DNA of 64,000 nt from Hygrocybe punicea (GCA_963556145.1 OY744462.1:6014001-6078000), one strand, 5' to 3'; positions 33,283 to 48,077 are shown, counted from the first letter of the stretch. Notes: generated from the sequence alone by a model not told the origin. Translations and numbers: made by a program.

Positions 33283-33595
33283 ATGGGCTTTCAAAATTAC
33301 TGTGCTCAATTTTGTATCTCATGAAATACTGCATGGATTGAGATGGTTATAAAGGGTTAGTTGTACTATTTTCTAATGGCTATCAGCTCCTGTAATTACA
33401 TTTAGTGTATGATGAGTTGTGTATGAAGTAAGAGGTAAACTAGCACCCTTTGACAATGTTGTAAAATTATGGCATCAGAAAAGCTCCTATGAACAAGATT
33501 GTAAGAAGAAAGTTGTTCATTTTTTCAAGGGATAAAAGTACATATACTGTGTTTTTCTTTATTTTTGTTCTTTGAGCCAACATTACCTTGCTTGC
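33283..33595 (+). repeat. Left arm of a long inverted repeat
   Basis: Reverse-complementary, with small gaps, to 33981-34290. Matching landmarks include AAAATTACTGTGCTCAAT, CTCATGAAATACTGCATGG, GTGTATGATGAGTTGTG and GAAAGTTGTTCATTTTT. The loop is about 385 bp. Confidence 0.8.
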
Positions 33596-33980
33596 AAAGT
33601 TACTGAGTTGTCTTAATTCTAGCCAGAATTTCGTGAACCTGGGTTCACCCGATGGGCCAACCCTTTTTGGCATTTACCTCTCAGGTGCTTTACTTGTTGT
33701 ACACATACACAGGGATTGTGAGACAAACTAGATTTTAACAAACACAAGAATTGTATGGCCAAATCAGAATTTATTGCAAGATTTTTGTGTATTGCACTGA
33801 GTACCTGTAGCTGTGTCATGACTCATGAGCTTATGCCAGACTATCTAGGAATGGTGGTGTTCTCAGGGGGTGTCAAATTTTGTATATATATCACTTGTAC
33901 ACATTGTCTAACCACATTAAGCAAGGTTTTTGCCAACTAAGTTGGCACTTCCTTGTATATGATTCTTGTGATATTTTGAT
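33596..33980. other. Spacer of the inverted repeat
   Basis: AT-rich, no gene. A short near-palindrome (GCCAACTAAGTTGGC) lies at about 33931-33945. Confidence 0.45.
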
Positions 33981-34290
33981 CCCTTGCTTGGTTCAAAGAA
34001 CAAAAATCAAGAAAAACATGGTATATGTACTTTTAGTCCTTGAAAAATGAACAACTTTCTCCTTACAATCTGGTTCATAGGAGCTCTTCTGATGCCATTC
34101 ATTTTACAATATCATACTAGGTGGCAAAAAATACTAGCTTACCTCTTCCTTCATCCACAACTCATCATACACTAAATATTGTCCAAATGTAATTACAGGA
34201 TCTATAACCATCTCAATCCATGCAGTATTTCATGAGATACAAGATTGAGCACAGTAATTTTGGCTAAGTCCATATTTTCAATTGATTCAA
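33981..34290 (-). repeat. Right arm of a long inverted repeat
   Basis: Counterpart of 33283-33595. No target duplication or transposase was found, so it may be a foldback element or a hairpin-RNA locus. Confidence 0.8.
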
Positions 34291-34613
34291 AAAAATTCCA
34301 AGATACCTGCAAACAGAATCATGACAGGTTCCATGGGGATTTGGGGACAGAGTGAGTGGTCAGCATGGCACTGCCATTGGATGTTCCAATCCATGGTTCC
34401 ACTACGCGGTGTCCGGGCCCTCGAAGTTGGAAGCTTGAAGCTTAACAACGTAAAGGAGAAGTTCACTTGATACCATTCAATAAGCAAGAGAGCGAAGGGA
34501 GCATCCAGACTCTGAAATGCGAGTTGTTCTTAAGATCTTCCGATCACCAAAGCAGTTTACCACTCCATGCCACTCGCTTCCGCTTCCCGCCCTGCGCTTG
34601 TTGCGGCCTAGTT
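34291..34613. other. Spacer before SPT8
   Basis: No gene is supported; it contains the 3' flank of SPT8. Confidence 0.4.
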
Positions 34614-37003
34614 TCATTGAACATGTTTTATGTCGTGCACAAAAACTGTTCTAGTGGAATCGCCATGCCATCCACGATTACTGCTCGCACTCACTAGAAA
34701 TCTAGCCCCTGGATCCACCACTGACCACAATATGTCAGCTCCAACGTTCATGCCACAGTATAACAACTTACGCATCTGTGATATGTACCCTCCGTGGTGT
34801 CCGGGAATGATCTTGAACTGCACACCACTTTTCGCCTTCCCCGATCCGTCTGCCTCACCTGCTTCAGCAGCATTCCATAAGCGTATGTTGTCATTGGATG
34901 CGCTGTGGTACACTGTTCCGTAGTTGTTCAACTTTTGGTTGCAACCAGACTCACCAAGCAATGTGTCGGCCGTCCGGAAATGCAACGACACACGAAACTA
35001 CTCCTGAACTTAATGGATTTCGCAGGGTCTTCAACAGTCTTGGAGTGCCATTTGGACCTGATCGACCGAGCTGACGAACATCCCAAACATCTACTGTGCC
35101 GTTTCTTCTTCCTGCGTAGATCTGAGACCCATCCGCAGACCAACACGCCTGAAAAAATAGTCTCAGACATCAATAAATGGGGGCTAGTGAGCAAGATGTA
35201 CAGAAAGACACCAGGGCGGTGTTTTCTCGCTCATCCAAAGCCGACCGACACCTCTGCCAGGTGTTTGTACTCTCTTGTCCCAAAGTATTACTTGTCCATC
35301 GATGGAAGCGGTCATTAATATATCTGAAGAGTAGGTTGCATACATTGAGGAGTGCAACAAGGGTGGCGCGTTTTTCGGAGGCGCCACGATACCCATCGAT
35401 CCTCTACCAGGTGGTTGCGATATTGGTGGCCGCAATTGTGCTCCATCAGGTATGACGAGATGTTGAGACGCAGCAGAATTAGAAGACGCAATCTGCTGAA
35501 CCCCTCCAGGATTCGAAATACCAGGCCCATTGTTTTGTGGAGATGCATTAGGGTCATTATCAGGTTCCCCATCGGCATCCGGTTCATCGTCGAAAAGGGG
35601 ATCGAAAGATGCATCAGACCTTGAATCCGGTTCTTGAGGGAGTGGTAAGTCGGCCATTGGTCGCACCGCCACGTATGAGGACGGTTCAGGCACTGTTTCC
35701 AGATTTGAAATAGAATCTGAAGTTTCTTGCGTCGATATAGCTTCCGGCCGCGCCGTTGGTGAGAAGTTCACGGTAAAATATGCCGAAGTTGCTGGACGGA
35801 TAGCTAGTGCGGCAAGTTGTGCGCCATGCGCGGTGAAGTGTCGAACAATCTGCCCAGTATTGAGATCCCATTGCTGAAGAGTCAATAGGTATCATTTAAT
35901 CCAAAGGAACACCCGTCGATTACGTGACAATGACTGACTAGAGCGTCGCCGTCCCATCCTGCGCTATAGAACCCTTTTTCGTCATTCTGCATCGAAAGGG
36001 CCGAAACGGGACCACGATGGCCATTCATAACATGGCACAATCGACCGGGATGATGGCGCACAGTAAAAAGGTTGATATGACCTGCCTGCACAGCATTGCT
36101 GCATGGATTAGATTAATACGTACGAGAGGAAGACATACATACGTCTGTACCCGCAAGCGCCCAGAGTGCATCTGAGTGCATTAGAAGACTGTATACAGGA
36201 GATAAAGGTATATCTTCCTCCCCCGGCGGAAGGTTGGTTGTTTTTACTGCCGGATTTTCCCACCAAAACCTGGTCTGCCCGGCTTTCATGATACCCTCCA
36301 CAACACCACAGTGGTGCCTCTGCGGCGCAGTAAGAAAATTTTTGCCATTGACAGCAGAGAAAATGTCATAATCGCGTATGTAACCATCTTCTGAGCCAGT
36401 CAAGAGGTGGGTCATGCAGAGAGAAGACGCAAGGGCATGGGTAGGTACCGGATGGGGAAGCGCGCAAATAGCTTCTACGGTATAAGATCGGGGCACATGG
36501 AAACCAGGTGGGAGTAAAGCCTTCTTTCGAAGCTGGGCTGGGGAGAGGGAACGAGTATGGCTTGGTGGAACGGGTGAATGGACTTTGGAAGCATCGATTG
36601 AGGTATCAGTAACATGAACACAGTTTGAACACCAACTCACCCTTGCTATGTGGTGAATGGGGTGAAGTTGAAAGCGCTCTGCCAGTTCGGGGGAGGACCG
36701 AGCTCGACTGGTCCCCGTCAGCCAGCGCGGAATGCTCTGATTCGTCGTCCTCATCATCATCTGAGCCATCATCAGAGTCATCAGACAAGGAATCCTAGAC
36801 CAAAATACCGATAAGTTGGACGCGATAGGTTTTCAAAATCGACAGCACACATCGTCACCCTCACTGGCTTCGTCGGCTCCACCATCGCCTTCAACAGCAT
36901 CCAGAATATCATCATCATTTTCGACGTCTTCCTCACCGTCAGCATCGGTCGTTCTGTCGAACTCGTCATCGACGCCTTCGTCTTCCGAGTCGCTGTGTGG
37001 CAT
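34614..37003 (-). CDS. SPT8, SAGA complex WD40 subunit
   Basis: Spt8 is a WD40 subunit of the SAGA co-activator and helps hand TBP to promoters. The ATG at 37001-37003 opens a very acidic N-terminus (Asp/Glu runs over the first 90 residues) as in yeast Spt8. This is followed by a basic Ser/Pro linker and seven-bladed WD40 sequence. The signature region (TGSEDGYIRDYDIFSAVNG, then FWWEN) is at about 36250-36420. A low-complexity insert splits the propeller (35500-35750). The C-terminal blades include GHHGGYISQM and SNRGWHGDSTRTV, with TGA at 34614-34616. At least seven introns of 45-70 bp interrupt it. It starts 100 bp from SRP54, divergently. Confidence 0.9.
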
Positions 37004-37103
37004 GAACACTCGAGTTCCTATTACTACATCGGGGGAAGTTTTGACGAGATCCTAAAGCGTGCAGTGTCGTTCGCACGGTATCTTACCCATCCACTCGCAT
37101 GAG
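37004..37103. promoter_or_regulatory. Bidirectional promoter SPT8/SRP54
   Basis: Only 100 bp separate the two ATGs; any upstream elements must be shared or lie inside coding sequence. No clear TATA box was seen. Confidence 0.5.
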
Positions 37104-39283
<2,180 letters not shown>

Positions 39284-39385
39284 ATTCTGCTGAGTCTTGG
39301 ATCTACCTCGATAACATTTTCAAACGAGTTGATAGCATATATGGTCACATTCTCAATATACAATACAACACCCTTAGCATGAAAG

Positions 39386-40169
39386 TCATCGTCCCTTTCT
39401 CCACTCTCTTTTTCGTGCGGAAGCAGCACTTTTGTTTCCAAAAAGGAATGTAGATGTGCGCTTGTCAGCTCCCGTCTTCGTTGATAGAACAGGGGGTCCG
39501 GCAAATACGACCTGCAATGATTGAATAAGCAGAGAGGATTTTCCATTGCTTGTGTAAATCGACCTACTGTCCACAAACCCCAAATACTCATGACAGCCGA
39601 CCCCACGAAGACAATCATAGCCAAAGGTCCTACTTCTTTCGCATTATAAGAGAGGAAGGCTGTCAGAGCGCTGGCTGCCGTGAGAGGTCCAAGTAATGGA
39701 TGGTTTGGACGGGCACTCTGCTGCCCATTTTGAGGCACAACTGGTATTGAGGGTGAGGGAACCTGATTCCAAAGGAAATTACAGATTCAATAAGTAGCAG
39801 GAATAAAAATACCTCATTCTTACATTAACAACCAACGTTAAACTTATGGTGGCAAGCCAGATTCCGAAATGCAAGGCCAGAAAACTTTCCAGTGGAGTGA
39901 GGGCAGTACGTGGCTGGTTCGAGGGCGACTCAGCGAGTAAGAGTAGAAGGCGAGGGAACAAGGTTAAACATGTCGACGCGAGGAACAATCTATCAAGCAA
40001 CGGTGAGGGTTGGCTACGGAAGATATAGGTTTGTAGTGACTGACAGACCAGCTGAACACCACGTCCAAAGGTCTTCTGTGGCATGTTCATGTCCTGCAAC
40101 CTCAGGCTCTTCCGTTCTTTTTCGAGAAAGGTCGTCAAGCTCAATGTCCGGGTTATTAGCGGGCGCCAT
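39386..40169 (-). CDS. Small four-helix membrane protein, unknown function
   Basis: The reading that keeps frame is ATG 40167-40169, an intron of 46 bp ending just before CCAACCC, a long exon, then introns near 39765-39830 and 39500-39570, ending at TGA 39386-39388. The product is about 200 residues. An acidic N-terminus is followed by hydrophobic stretches LFLASTCLTLFPRLLLLLA, FLALHFGIWLATISLTLVV, LTAASALTAFL and LAMIVFVGSAVMSIWGLW. The tail is basic (KTGADKRTS, FLFGNKSAAS, KREWRK). I do not recognise the family. It is tail-to-tail with SRP54 and follows SPT6 on the same strand. Confidence 0.6.
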
Positions 40170-40315
40170 CCGAGTCGTACTGGCAAGTTGTTCAGTTGGT
40201 ACAAAGATTTCCTTTCTAGTATGGTCATCGTGGTACTTAGTGTGAATGTACAGAATTGTAGATGCTGGTAAGTATGAGGCACGATCGTCTGCTGTGATAT
40301 AAAAAAAAATTACAA

Positions 40316-43300
40316 CTACCATTGCCCAGACCTCTGTATCATTGCCGCTCGATCAGGGTTCATACCTGGAGGAACAACTGGTGGTTGTGCCGGAATCCCA
40401 TGGGGGCGAGGTCCATACGTTGTCTGGTACCCGTACGGAGTTTGAGGCACATAACCAGGCGTGGGCGCACCTCGACTAGCCGGGGTGGTCCCACCTCCGT
40501 ATGGATTAGGCGTTCTACCCAGTGTGCGCACCGATAGTCGGCCCGGTGTTACATGTCCGGGAGTACGAGCTGGCGTGCGGTTACCAGCACCGTAAGGTGT
40601 CCTGCCACCTCCAAGATTTTGAGACTCATGAAGGTGCCTACAATGTTATTCTTGAGTTGCCAAGCCTGTCGACGTAAGGAACGTTGCGTTTGACTTACCT
40701 AACTTTGAAGGCATCACAGAGTTCAGGGACGCCAACTGCGGCAGCATCAAACAGATAGTAGGCCTCTGGTGCAACGCGAACCGGCTATATAGATATTATT
40801 CAGTGGAATTCCTAGATAGGACACTGCGCGCACCCAAATCTGAACTGCCGAGTTCTTGTTTGCCAAAAAGCACAGGCTGAAATGGCCGGGTCTCTTGCGG
40901 TTGAGAGTGAACCCGTACATACTCTTCGCTGGGTTCGCTGCCACGAAGTTCTTCAAAAACAGATCTAAGAGGTATCCGGTAAATTAGTACGAAAATGAAT
41001 AGCGTCCAGGGACATACGCAGTTCATCCTCTGTACCATGTTTAAATTTTTCGTGAGCCATCAGCTCCTCAACTCGACGAGCCATCGCTTGCACATGGTTT
41101 ACGATCAGCTCGTCCAGGTCAGCATAGCTGTGGGTGCTATCAACGATCAGTTGACTCCCAATTGTTTGCCCGGTGGGGTCGGCGTTGGGTTCCGTAACGT
41201 CTAGTATATTCGATAAGATAGAATACATGCGCAAGTCATCCACAACGCACCAATATGCTGGTAAAGTTTGTCATCCACTTTCCATGTTACGGCGAGATGG
41301 TCAATGCCCTTGGAAGACGGCCTGATCACAACATCACCACGTTGCTGCTTCTCCAAATATGCCTCCGCTTGCGCGGTATTGTAATTGTGGAAATTAGGAT
41401 GCTTGACGACTCGTCGTGTTCTATCGACTTCCGACCTCTTTTTCCTGGCCTGCAATTCCGCGTCTCGTTCGCTTTTGGGATGATTCCAAGCATCGTCGTG
41501 CCTTACACGTCGAAAAGCACTGTCACCGATTGCAACATCAGCAGGGCGAGACGAGAGCTCGATGAGGAATTGATCCTGTGGAAGGTTCAACTTGACATCA
41601 ATGATGACGCCTGGGATAGTCTGGCCCTTTGTCACGCTGTTGTTTGTCACCACAGTTCCCTCATCCACGAGATAATGCGCGTTTATAACACCGTCAATGC
41701 CTGAGTCAAGGCGGACATACGCGAAGTGTTGCTTGACGTTAATGACAAGGACGGAAACGATATAGCCAACACGAAGAGTTCGTTCCGTTTCGCCACTGAG
41801 CATCGTCAACACGTCCCAAGGTTTGAGAACTGGGAATGGATTGCGCTGCTCAACAAAAGGTCTCAAAAGCTCCTCTCGAATCACGTTGAGGGTATGCCGT
41901 TTCCGATCTTCGTTGGCGTCGAACATGCTGATAGCGAACTCATCCAAGTTGAGTTCGGATAGTTTCTTCTCATTGTCATCATCTTGCATGATGAGGGAGA
42001 CGACATATGAAGGATGTTCATCATGTACGTCTTCTTCGTCTAATTCCAGGGCATCTGTTGCCATTTTTCGGGCCAAATCGTAATCTTCTGGATGGATCCG
42101 GGTATTATCCAGAGGATCTTGAACGTCGTCCACGGTGTGACGATTTTTGGAGGATTTCGTTTCGGGTTCATGACATATGCGTAAGAAGCCTGCAGCGTTT
42201 AGGAAAATTCTTGTTGTTAAGATACCGACTTTAACAAATTGATCGCGGTTTACGAGATTGCCTCCCTAGATTAACGAAATATAAGGCCAATAAAACAATT
42301 ATATGAGGAGGAAACTGACGATGGCAGCGATCTTCTTCGCCACAACCTGTGCCTTTCGAGGTCCCAGTCCGCAAACGAAAGGTAACAGGTGCTGATAGTA
42401 AGCATCGGTGACTGCACGGTTAACATCCACCCCAACTTTGTTCGTGACGTCCACGATGACGCGCTCGAACGCAGTCAATAATTTATCCTTCGGAACCTAC
42501 AGTTTTCAGCCCGATCAGTATTGTTAGCTTAACGTAAGATCCGTCTCACCAGATGTTGGTCATCTTCGTCAAATGAGATAGCAGTGATGTCTGCACCCAA
42601 AGCAGCAAACTCGTTTAAGGGACTTTGAGTATATCGAGCCAACCCTACACAATACTTGGCAGTAAGTGATAGAGCGCTGAATTCATCCGCGGCCCGCTTG
42701 CTATGCTGATAAATGCGCGCAACGTCGTCGAGGACATAAATAATAGGGATGTTGAGTGCCTGTTCGTTCGTATCTCTGTTCTCTCCACCCCACGCGCCGG
42801 TCCCATTGTCTCCGGGTGGCATCGCACCCTCCCCAAAACACTGCTTTACCTGCTGTGTGAGTTTTGTTGTCGCCATACTAAACCCGCCAATAACCAGGAC
42901 GTCCGGTTTCCGTCGTTTAACCAGATCCAGAAACTCATCTCGAGATTCAGGGTCAACAAGGTTGTCAATCTTCGAGTGCTCACGAAGTCGGCCTGCCTCG
43001 TCCAGAAATACAAGAGCGATTGCATCCTTTTGTGGGTCACCTTTACCCCAAGACATAGCGAGAACAGACGCCGTATCGCCCGGCCGCATATCGGGCGTTA
43101 TAAAAGGAGCGACATCAATGCGCTACATTACCGTCAGTAACCAGTATACAATCAAATAGTACTGCTTACGGAACGTAGATGTCCTCCACATCGGGCTGCC
43201 AGGTAGTCCTCAACTTCCTCCCTAATCCACTCCCTGGTCCATTTGACCCCCACAGGAATGAGATGTTGGTCCAACGTCTCCTGAACAACCAATGAACGTT

Positions 43301-45612
43301 CCTCGTTCCAGGCTTTGGCCGTGTCGCTAAAACTATCAGACGCGAAAGCCTCGTTCAAGCGACGTTCGAACATTGACTTAGCGTCAGGGGGAATGAATAT
43401 TGATACTGTGACAAGGGTTTCCGCTTCAGCTGCCAGAATGTGTAGAAACTGAGCGGACTCCAACATGTCCTTCGTGTCCTTGTGGTACAGATATTTAAAA
43501 TTCTAATGAGAGGAAAATTGAGGATGAGTATAAACAGAAAATTCGTAAGCGTACATAGTAAGGATGATGTTCATCAATTTTTGAAATGCCTCTGTCGGTT
43601 GGTAAAACCGAGATTCGACCTTCCGCTTTGAACAATTCACGTATTTCTTTTCTGAGCGAAGGATCTTTGCCCAACTCTGTCGATAAGATCATTCGGGCAC
43701 GAAGGAGAAGTTCTTCCGGGGTTGTCTCCTTATCGACATCGCTGTCGATGAATTGCTCTGCGTAAACCAAGGGGCTGAGTTCTTGATCTTCGACAAAATG
43801 AGCATGATCAGAGGCCAGAAAATTCTGAACTATTTCATGAGGTTGGATCCCAAAGCCCTGCCAAGATCAGACAACAGTTAGCTTCTGCCAGATAATGCAG
43901 CCCGTTGTACCTGCCTGAGCAAGTCTGGATATCACGCTTTTTTTGGCTACCTCGTATGCAGATATTCGGCTGGGCATTTTGCGCTTTTTGGCGTCTATCT
44001 GTTCATCATCATCGTGGAAGCGGAACTCGAAGTTGTCTCGTTTTTTGTCCTTGTATTTCATTGTCAACCACTCCGTTGCATCAGCGACAACTTCCACGCT
44101 GTCGATTTTGGGTTCGATCTCGTTTTCGTAGTATTCATCCTGAACGTTGAGTCGCCGATATGAAATTTCCAAAGCGCTTCTCCTTTCCACCAACGAACGA
44201 TACTTCTGACCAAGTGAATATATTCGCCATAATTCGGATGAACTGAGGAGCTCTACCCGCGCACGGACATCGCGTGGATCGAAATGCGAGAGATAGTCTC
44301 GTTTGTGGGTCCAAATATATGGCACCTCAAACTCCTCTATAAAAAGAGATCGCAGAGCGAATGTAACAGCCAAGATGAGGGATTGCTGAAGATGAGCTTG
44401 CACGCCCTCTGGAGAAAAGAATTCCCTAGTCTTTCGAGCCGAAAGGCGCATCGTAACCCACAAAGCTGCATCTCCCAGATCCTTCTGGGTCAACGGTTTA
44501 TGGAGTGAAAGAGCAGAGAATTGGGACAGAGAAGACGTAGCAAGTTGCATACGCTCAGGTATATCTTGAGCTCGGATGAGATCATCATCTTCGGTGAGTA
44601 GGCGAGCACGGATCTCAGATGGCTCGAAAACCTGCACAACTATGAGATTGTTGATGGTCTAAATGTGCGAGCCAACCTACATCCTGATACTTCATTTCTG
44701 GCTTCAGTTGCTCCTCGTCAAATTCTGCGTCCTCGTCTCCGGCCAAAGCGAATTCATATTCATGGCCGTCTCCGAAGACATCAAATATTTCGGCCCAAGC
44801 ACTATAAACAAGAGTCATTAGAGACATTCAACATTTAGGGAATGAACACTTGCCTGGCATCCATTCCCGCTAATTCTGGTCGATCAGCCATAGCCTTACG
44901 CCGCTCCTTCTCCAATCTTCTCCTCTCCTTTCTCCTCTCCTCTCTTTCATCTTCACCGATGGCCCCAGCACCATCCTCATCTTCGTCGTAATCAATGAAA
45001 TTCTCCATGTCATCCATATCATCATCATCTTGGCCACCTCCAGTGCGGTCGTCGTCCCAGATTCGTTGGATATCCTGAACTTTGGGCAGGTCTAGATCAT
45101 CCTGATCAAGGTCATCTTCCGATGACTCCACGACTGCCTTGCGTTTGGACGAAGAGGCCACTGGAGGTGACCCCGAATTGCGACCACGACGAAGGCGGGT
45201 TAACTTGTTTTTGAAGGATGCGCCCGTATTTTCCTCCAGTAGTTCCAAATCGTCCTCCTCGAGACCCTCCTCTTCTTCATCGACTGCACGTAATTCTCGG
45301 AACATAAGCCAACATCCTCGTGAACGCAAAATGCGGGAGGAACTCACGTTTTCGGTGTCGTCTCTTGCGCCTTTTCCGTCTTCTACGGTCCTCTTCGTTA
45401 TCTTCCTCGTCCTCTTCCTCGTCGACGATAAAACCTTCCCTGACCCTTCGCTCCTCTTCCGCGTCTTCGTCTGCTTCTTCCGAGCTGTCGTCAGAGACTC
45501 CAGGGATGATCGCGTCGCCTTCGCCTTCATCTTCCTCCGCACTCGAGCCTTGCATATGGTCATCTGCTTTATCTTTTGGGAAGACGGGCTCTACTGGAGC
45601 TGGGGACGACAT
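40316..45612 (-). CDS. SPT6, histone chaperone and transcription elongation factor
   Basis: Spt6 travels with RNA polymerase II and reassembles nucleosomes. ATG at 45610-45612. The N-terminal 250 residues are highly acidic with Arg/Lys patches. Next come the helix-turn-helix core (44640-43870), the YqgF/RNase H-like domain (43090-42530, with ALVFLD and VLVIGGFS), the helix-hairpin-helix region (42500-42250, FVCGLGPRKAQ), the DLD segment, and the S1 domain (41800-41640, LRVGYIVSVLV). A C-terminal tandem SH2 module (41400-40690, with SKGIDHLAVTWKVDDK and RPGHFSLCF) is followed by a Gly/Pro/Thr tail with repeated RTP/YGxxTP motifs. TAG is at 40316-40318. At least ten short introns. Confidence 0.93.
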
Positions 45613-45805
45613 GGTGAGTGAGAGTATACTAATAGCCTACTCTTTTGTTGTGCGTTGTTTAGCAATGCTGACTCAGCCATACTGTCAATTTGACTGAACG
45701 TATTCAAGAACTATGAAAAATTTGAACAGCTCATAATTATCCAATGGATAGGAATATGGCCTTAATTCAAGTACCTTTAATATGACATTTTGAGTGTTTG
45801 CACGA
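45613..45805. promoter_or_regulatory. SPT6 upstream region
   Basis: 193 bp between the SPT6 ATG and the end of the GST gene; no obvious TATA box. Confidence 0.4.
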
Positions 45806-46883
45806 TTAGATGCTGAAATGTAGATGCTGAAATGTAGATGACTTACCGGTCACTACCATGATACACTTTGATATTGGGACGGGCAGCAACCGCATCGATA
45901 AGTTGCTTTAATCTCGGCGCGGAATTGACCAGGAGCTCATCGACTTTGCCGCCAACCTCCCTCTCATCGTGATACATCTGCCAAATGATGATATCCGCAT
46001 ATGTAATCTCCGCACCAATGGTGTAAGGGCCTTCCTCAGAATATGGCGACGTGGATAAGTGTGTTTCTAGACCAGCAACGAACCCTGCAGATAGGCCGTA
46101 TCAGCGACATACTCCATCCGGTGAGAAATAGCGTACTCGGCAAGAAATATGTCCTAGAAAAAGGGGTTGTCAGTACCTCATAAACCGATAACCTGGCAAA
46201 CCTGACTTATGATGCTCAAACGGCTTGGTATTGTTCCGTATGAAGCGGAAGCCGTCAGAGTCTACCGATAACAATGAATCAACAAATCTGGTTCGCCAGT
46301 CGGAGGCGATCTCTGCAATGAGCTGTGTGCAGAACGAGTCAGTAGTGCGCAATCAACTTCGGTGATAGATGTACGTCTACAAAATACTGTTCCTCTGGAG
46401 TTTTCCCGTTATATTTCCCAAGCCTGTGGCACCAGAGTCGGAGAATGGGGACTGTTTGTGTAAGGTATTTGCCGCCGAGTTCAACGGATGGTAGGGAAAG
46501 CATGGGACTACCGGTACGAGAATGAGGGGAACATTTTCCATATCTGCAAAGAATCGAGACTTGCCTGTACTTTTTGCGCACCTCAAGGTCCAAATTGTTG
46601 AATTCTTCCAGAGACCTATGGACAACATTATTACATTGGTAAGGCGAAGGCACGAATGAATACGTGTACTTACCATTGATGGTCCTTGTAAGCAATCCCT
46701 GCATCCTCACAGAACAAACGGATTATCTCTCCTCGGCCCTTTCTGGTAAAATCGATATAGAAGATAGTAGGAACACCGCCGATGGCGCTGTGTCACTGGT
46801 CAGCCAGACATACGACAACGACCAAAACTTGGTATGCACTCGTTACCAGGGCCAGAAGTTCCAACCTCGCAGATGGCGACCAT
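45806..46883 (-). CDS. Glutathione S-transferase, sigma-like
   Basis: Conjugates glutathione to electrophiles; cytosolic. ATG at 46881-46883 is followed by a short first exon and an intron. The thioredoxin-fold N-terminal domain includes TIFYIDFTRKGRGEIIRLF, and later LTQTVPILRLWCHRLGKYNG, the glutathione-binding element of soluble GSTs. The all-helical C-terminal domain follows through several exons to ITYADIIIWQMYHDE and RPNIKVYHGSDR. The last intron has a tandemly repeated acceptor; use of the distal one gives a stop at 45806-45808. Paired divergently with the deaminase gene 121 bp away. Confidence 0.8.
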
Positions 46884-47004
46884 GTCAAGGAGCAAAGCTT
46901 GAGGCTAAATGTGTCACGTTATCACTTTGAATATGATAGAAGACTTTTTTTGGATGCATAGCCAATCTTGTTACCAACAGTAATCATCGACCACCGCCAG
47001 CTAG
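46884..47004. promoter_or_regulatory. Bidirectional promoter GST/deaminase
   Basis: 121 bp between two divergent ATGs; no clear TATA or CACGTG seen. Confidence 0.4.
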
Positions 47005-47573
47005 ATGTCAAACGGTAAGTTGATGTTTGTTGTTGTACCTTTTTGTTACTGATCCACGGCCACGCAGAGGTCGGCGAACACAACCGATTCCTGAGGCTGG
47101 CTCTTGCCGAAGCCGAAAAGTGTACACCCACGCCAACAGCTTTCTGTGTCGGTTGCATCCTTGTTTTTCGGTCAACATTTGCATCCTATGACAATCCAGT
47201 AGTGCTTGCTAGTGGATACTCCAGAGAACTCGAAGGCAACACACATGCCGAAGCAAACGCATTGGCAAAAGTTCGCTCGATGTCATCGGAGACGCTCTTC
47301 GCATTACTTCCTTCATCCAACTCCAGCATAACGGATATCCTCGCTCATACAGATGTTTACACAACCATGGAGCCTTGCTCTGTGAGAACATCTGGTTTGG
47401 CGCCTTGCGCAGACGCTCTTATCGCCGCTGGAGTCCGCCGATGCTTCATCGGGGTAGGAGAGCCCGATGACTTTGTTAATTGTGAAGGTGCTCAAAAATT
47501 GAAAGATGCCGGGGTGGAGGTCATCTGGATGAAAGGTCTGGAGGAAGATTGTCTTCGGGTTGCTCGTCGTTAA
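47005..47573 (+). CDS. RibD/Rib2-type pyrimidine deaminase
   Basis: Two exons, 47005-47014 and 47069-47573, giving about 170 residues. The cytidine-deaminase fold is shown by the zinc motif His-Ala-Glu (near 47245) and Pro-Cys...Cys (MEPCS...LAPC, near 47365-47405). The spacing suits the deaminase of riboflavin synthesis, which acts on 2,5-diamino-6-ribosylamino-pyrimidinone 5'-phosphate; in yeast it is the C-terminal domain of Rib2. No pseudouridine synthase domain is fused here. A related tRNA or nucleoside deaminase cannot be excluded. Confidence 0.65.
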
Positions 47574-48077
47574 CATTAGACACTTTATTTATTTATTTAT
47601 TATTTACGTAATAATACAGCTGTTTCGGATATTCTTGTCCCACGGTTCGAAAAGCGCGAAAAAATCAAAAAATCATTTGCTCTCTTGATACAGATCGTTT
47701 GCCATGGATGGCTCAAGACGATGATATAATTGGCTTTTCACCATGCACCGACTTACTTTAATACTTACAAGGGATCTGCTGCATGCTTCGCGCTTTGGGG
47801 TGATGAGATTTTAAGTGAAGTGGTAATGTGAGAATATATCCAGATCAGGCAAGGAGGTAAAGAAGAAGTGTAAACATAGTAAATGTACATGGGGGCAATA
47901 TGGCTATTTTGTACAACGAGATTTGCAGGGCAGATTGTCTTCGGGCTGGAACCCACCGGGTTTCCTGCGCGACAAAACTAGCTCGGGCTGATCACGTGAA
48001 CTGTCTGTGATTGGCACGTGAATGGCGGAAAATACCGTTCCTTACGTGAGCATCAGAGGCAAGGTAAGCTCTCTCCA
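47574..48077 (+). promoter_or_regulatory. RLP24 upstream region with three ACGTG boxes
   Basis: No gene is seen. CACGTG occurs at 47993-47998 and 48015-48020, and TACGTG at 48043-48048, all within 85 bp of the RLP24 ATG. A reverse CCAAT (ATTGG) is at 48010-48014. The arrangement suits a bHLH/bZIP plus CCAAT-factor promoter. Confidence 0.55.
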
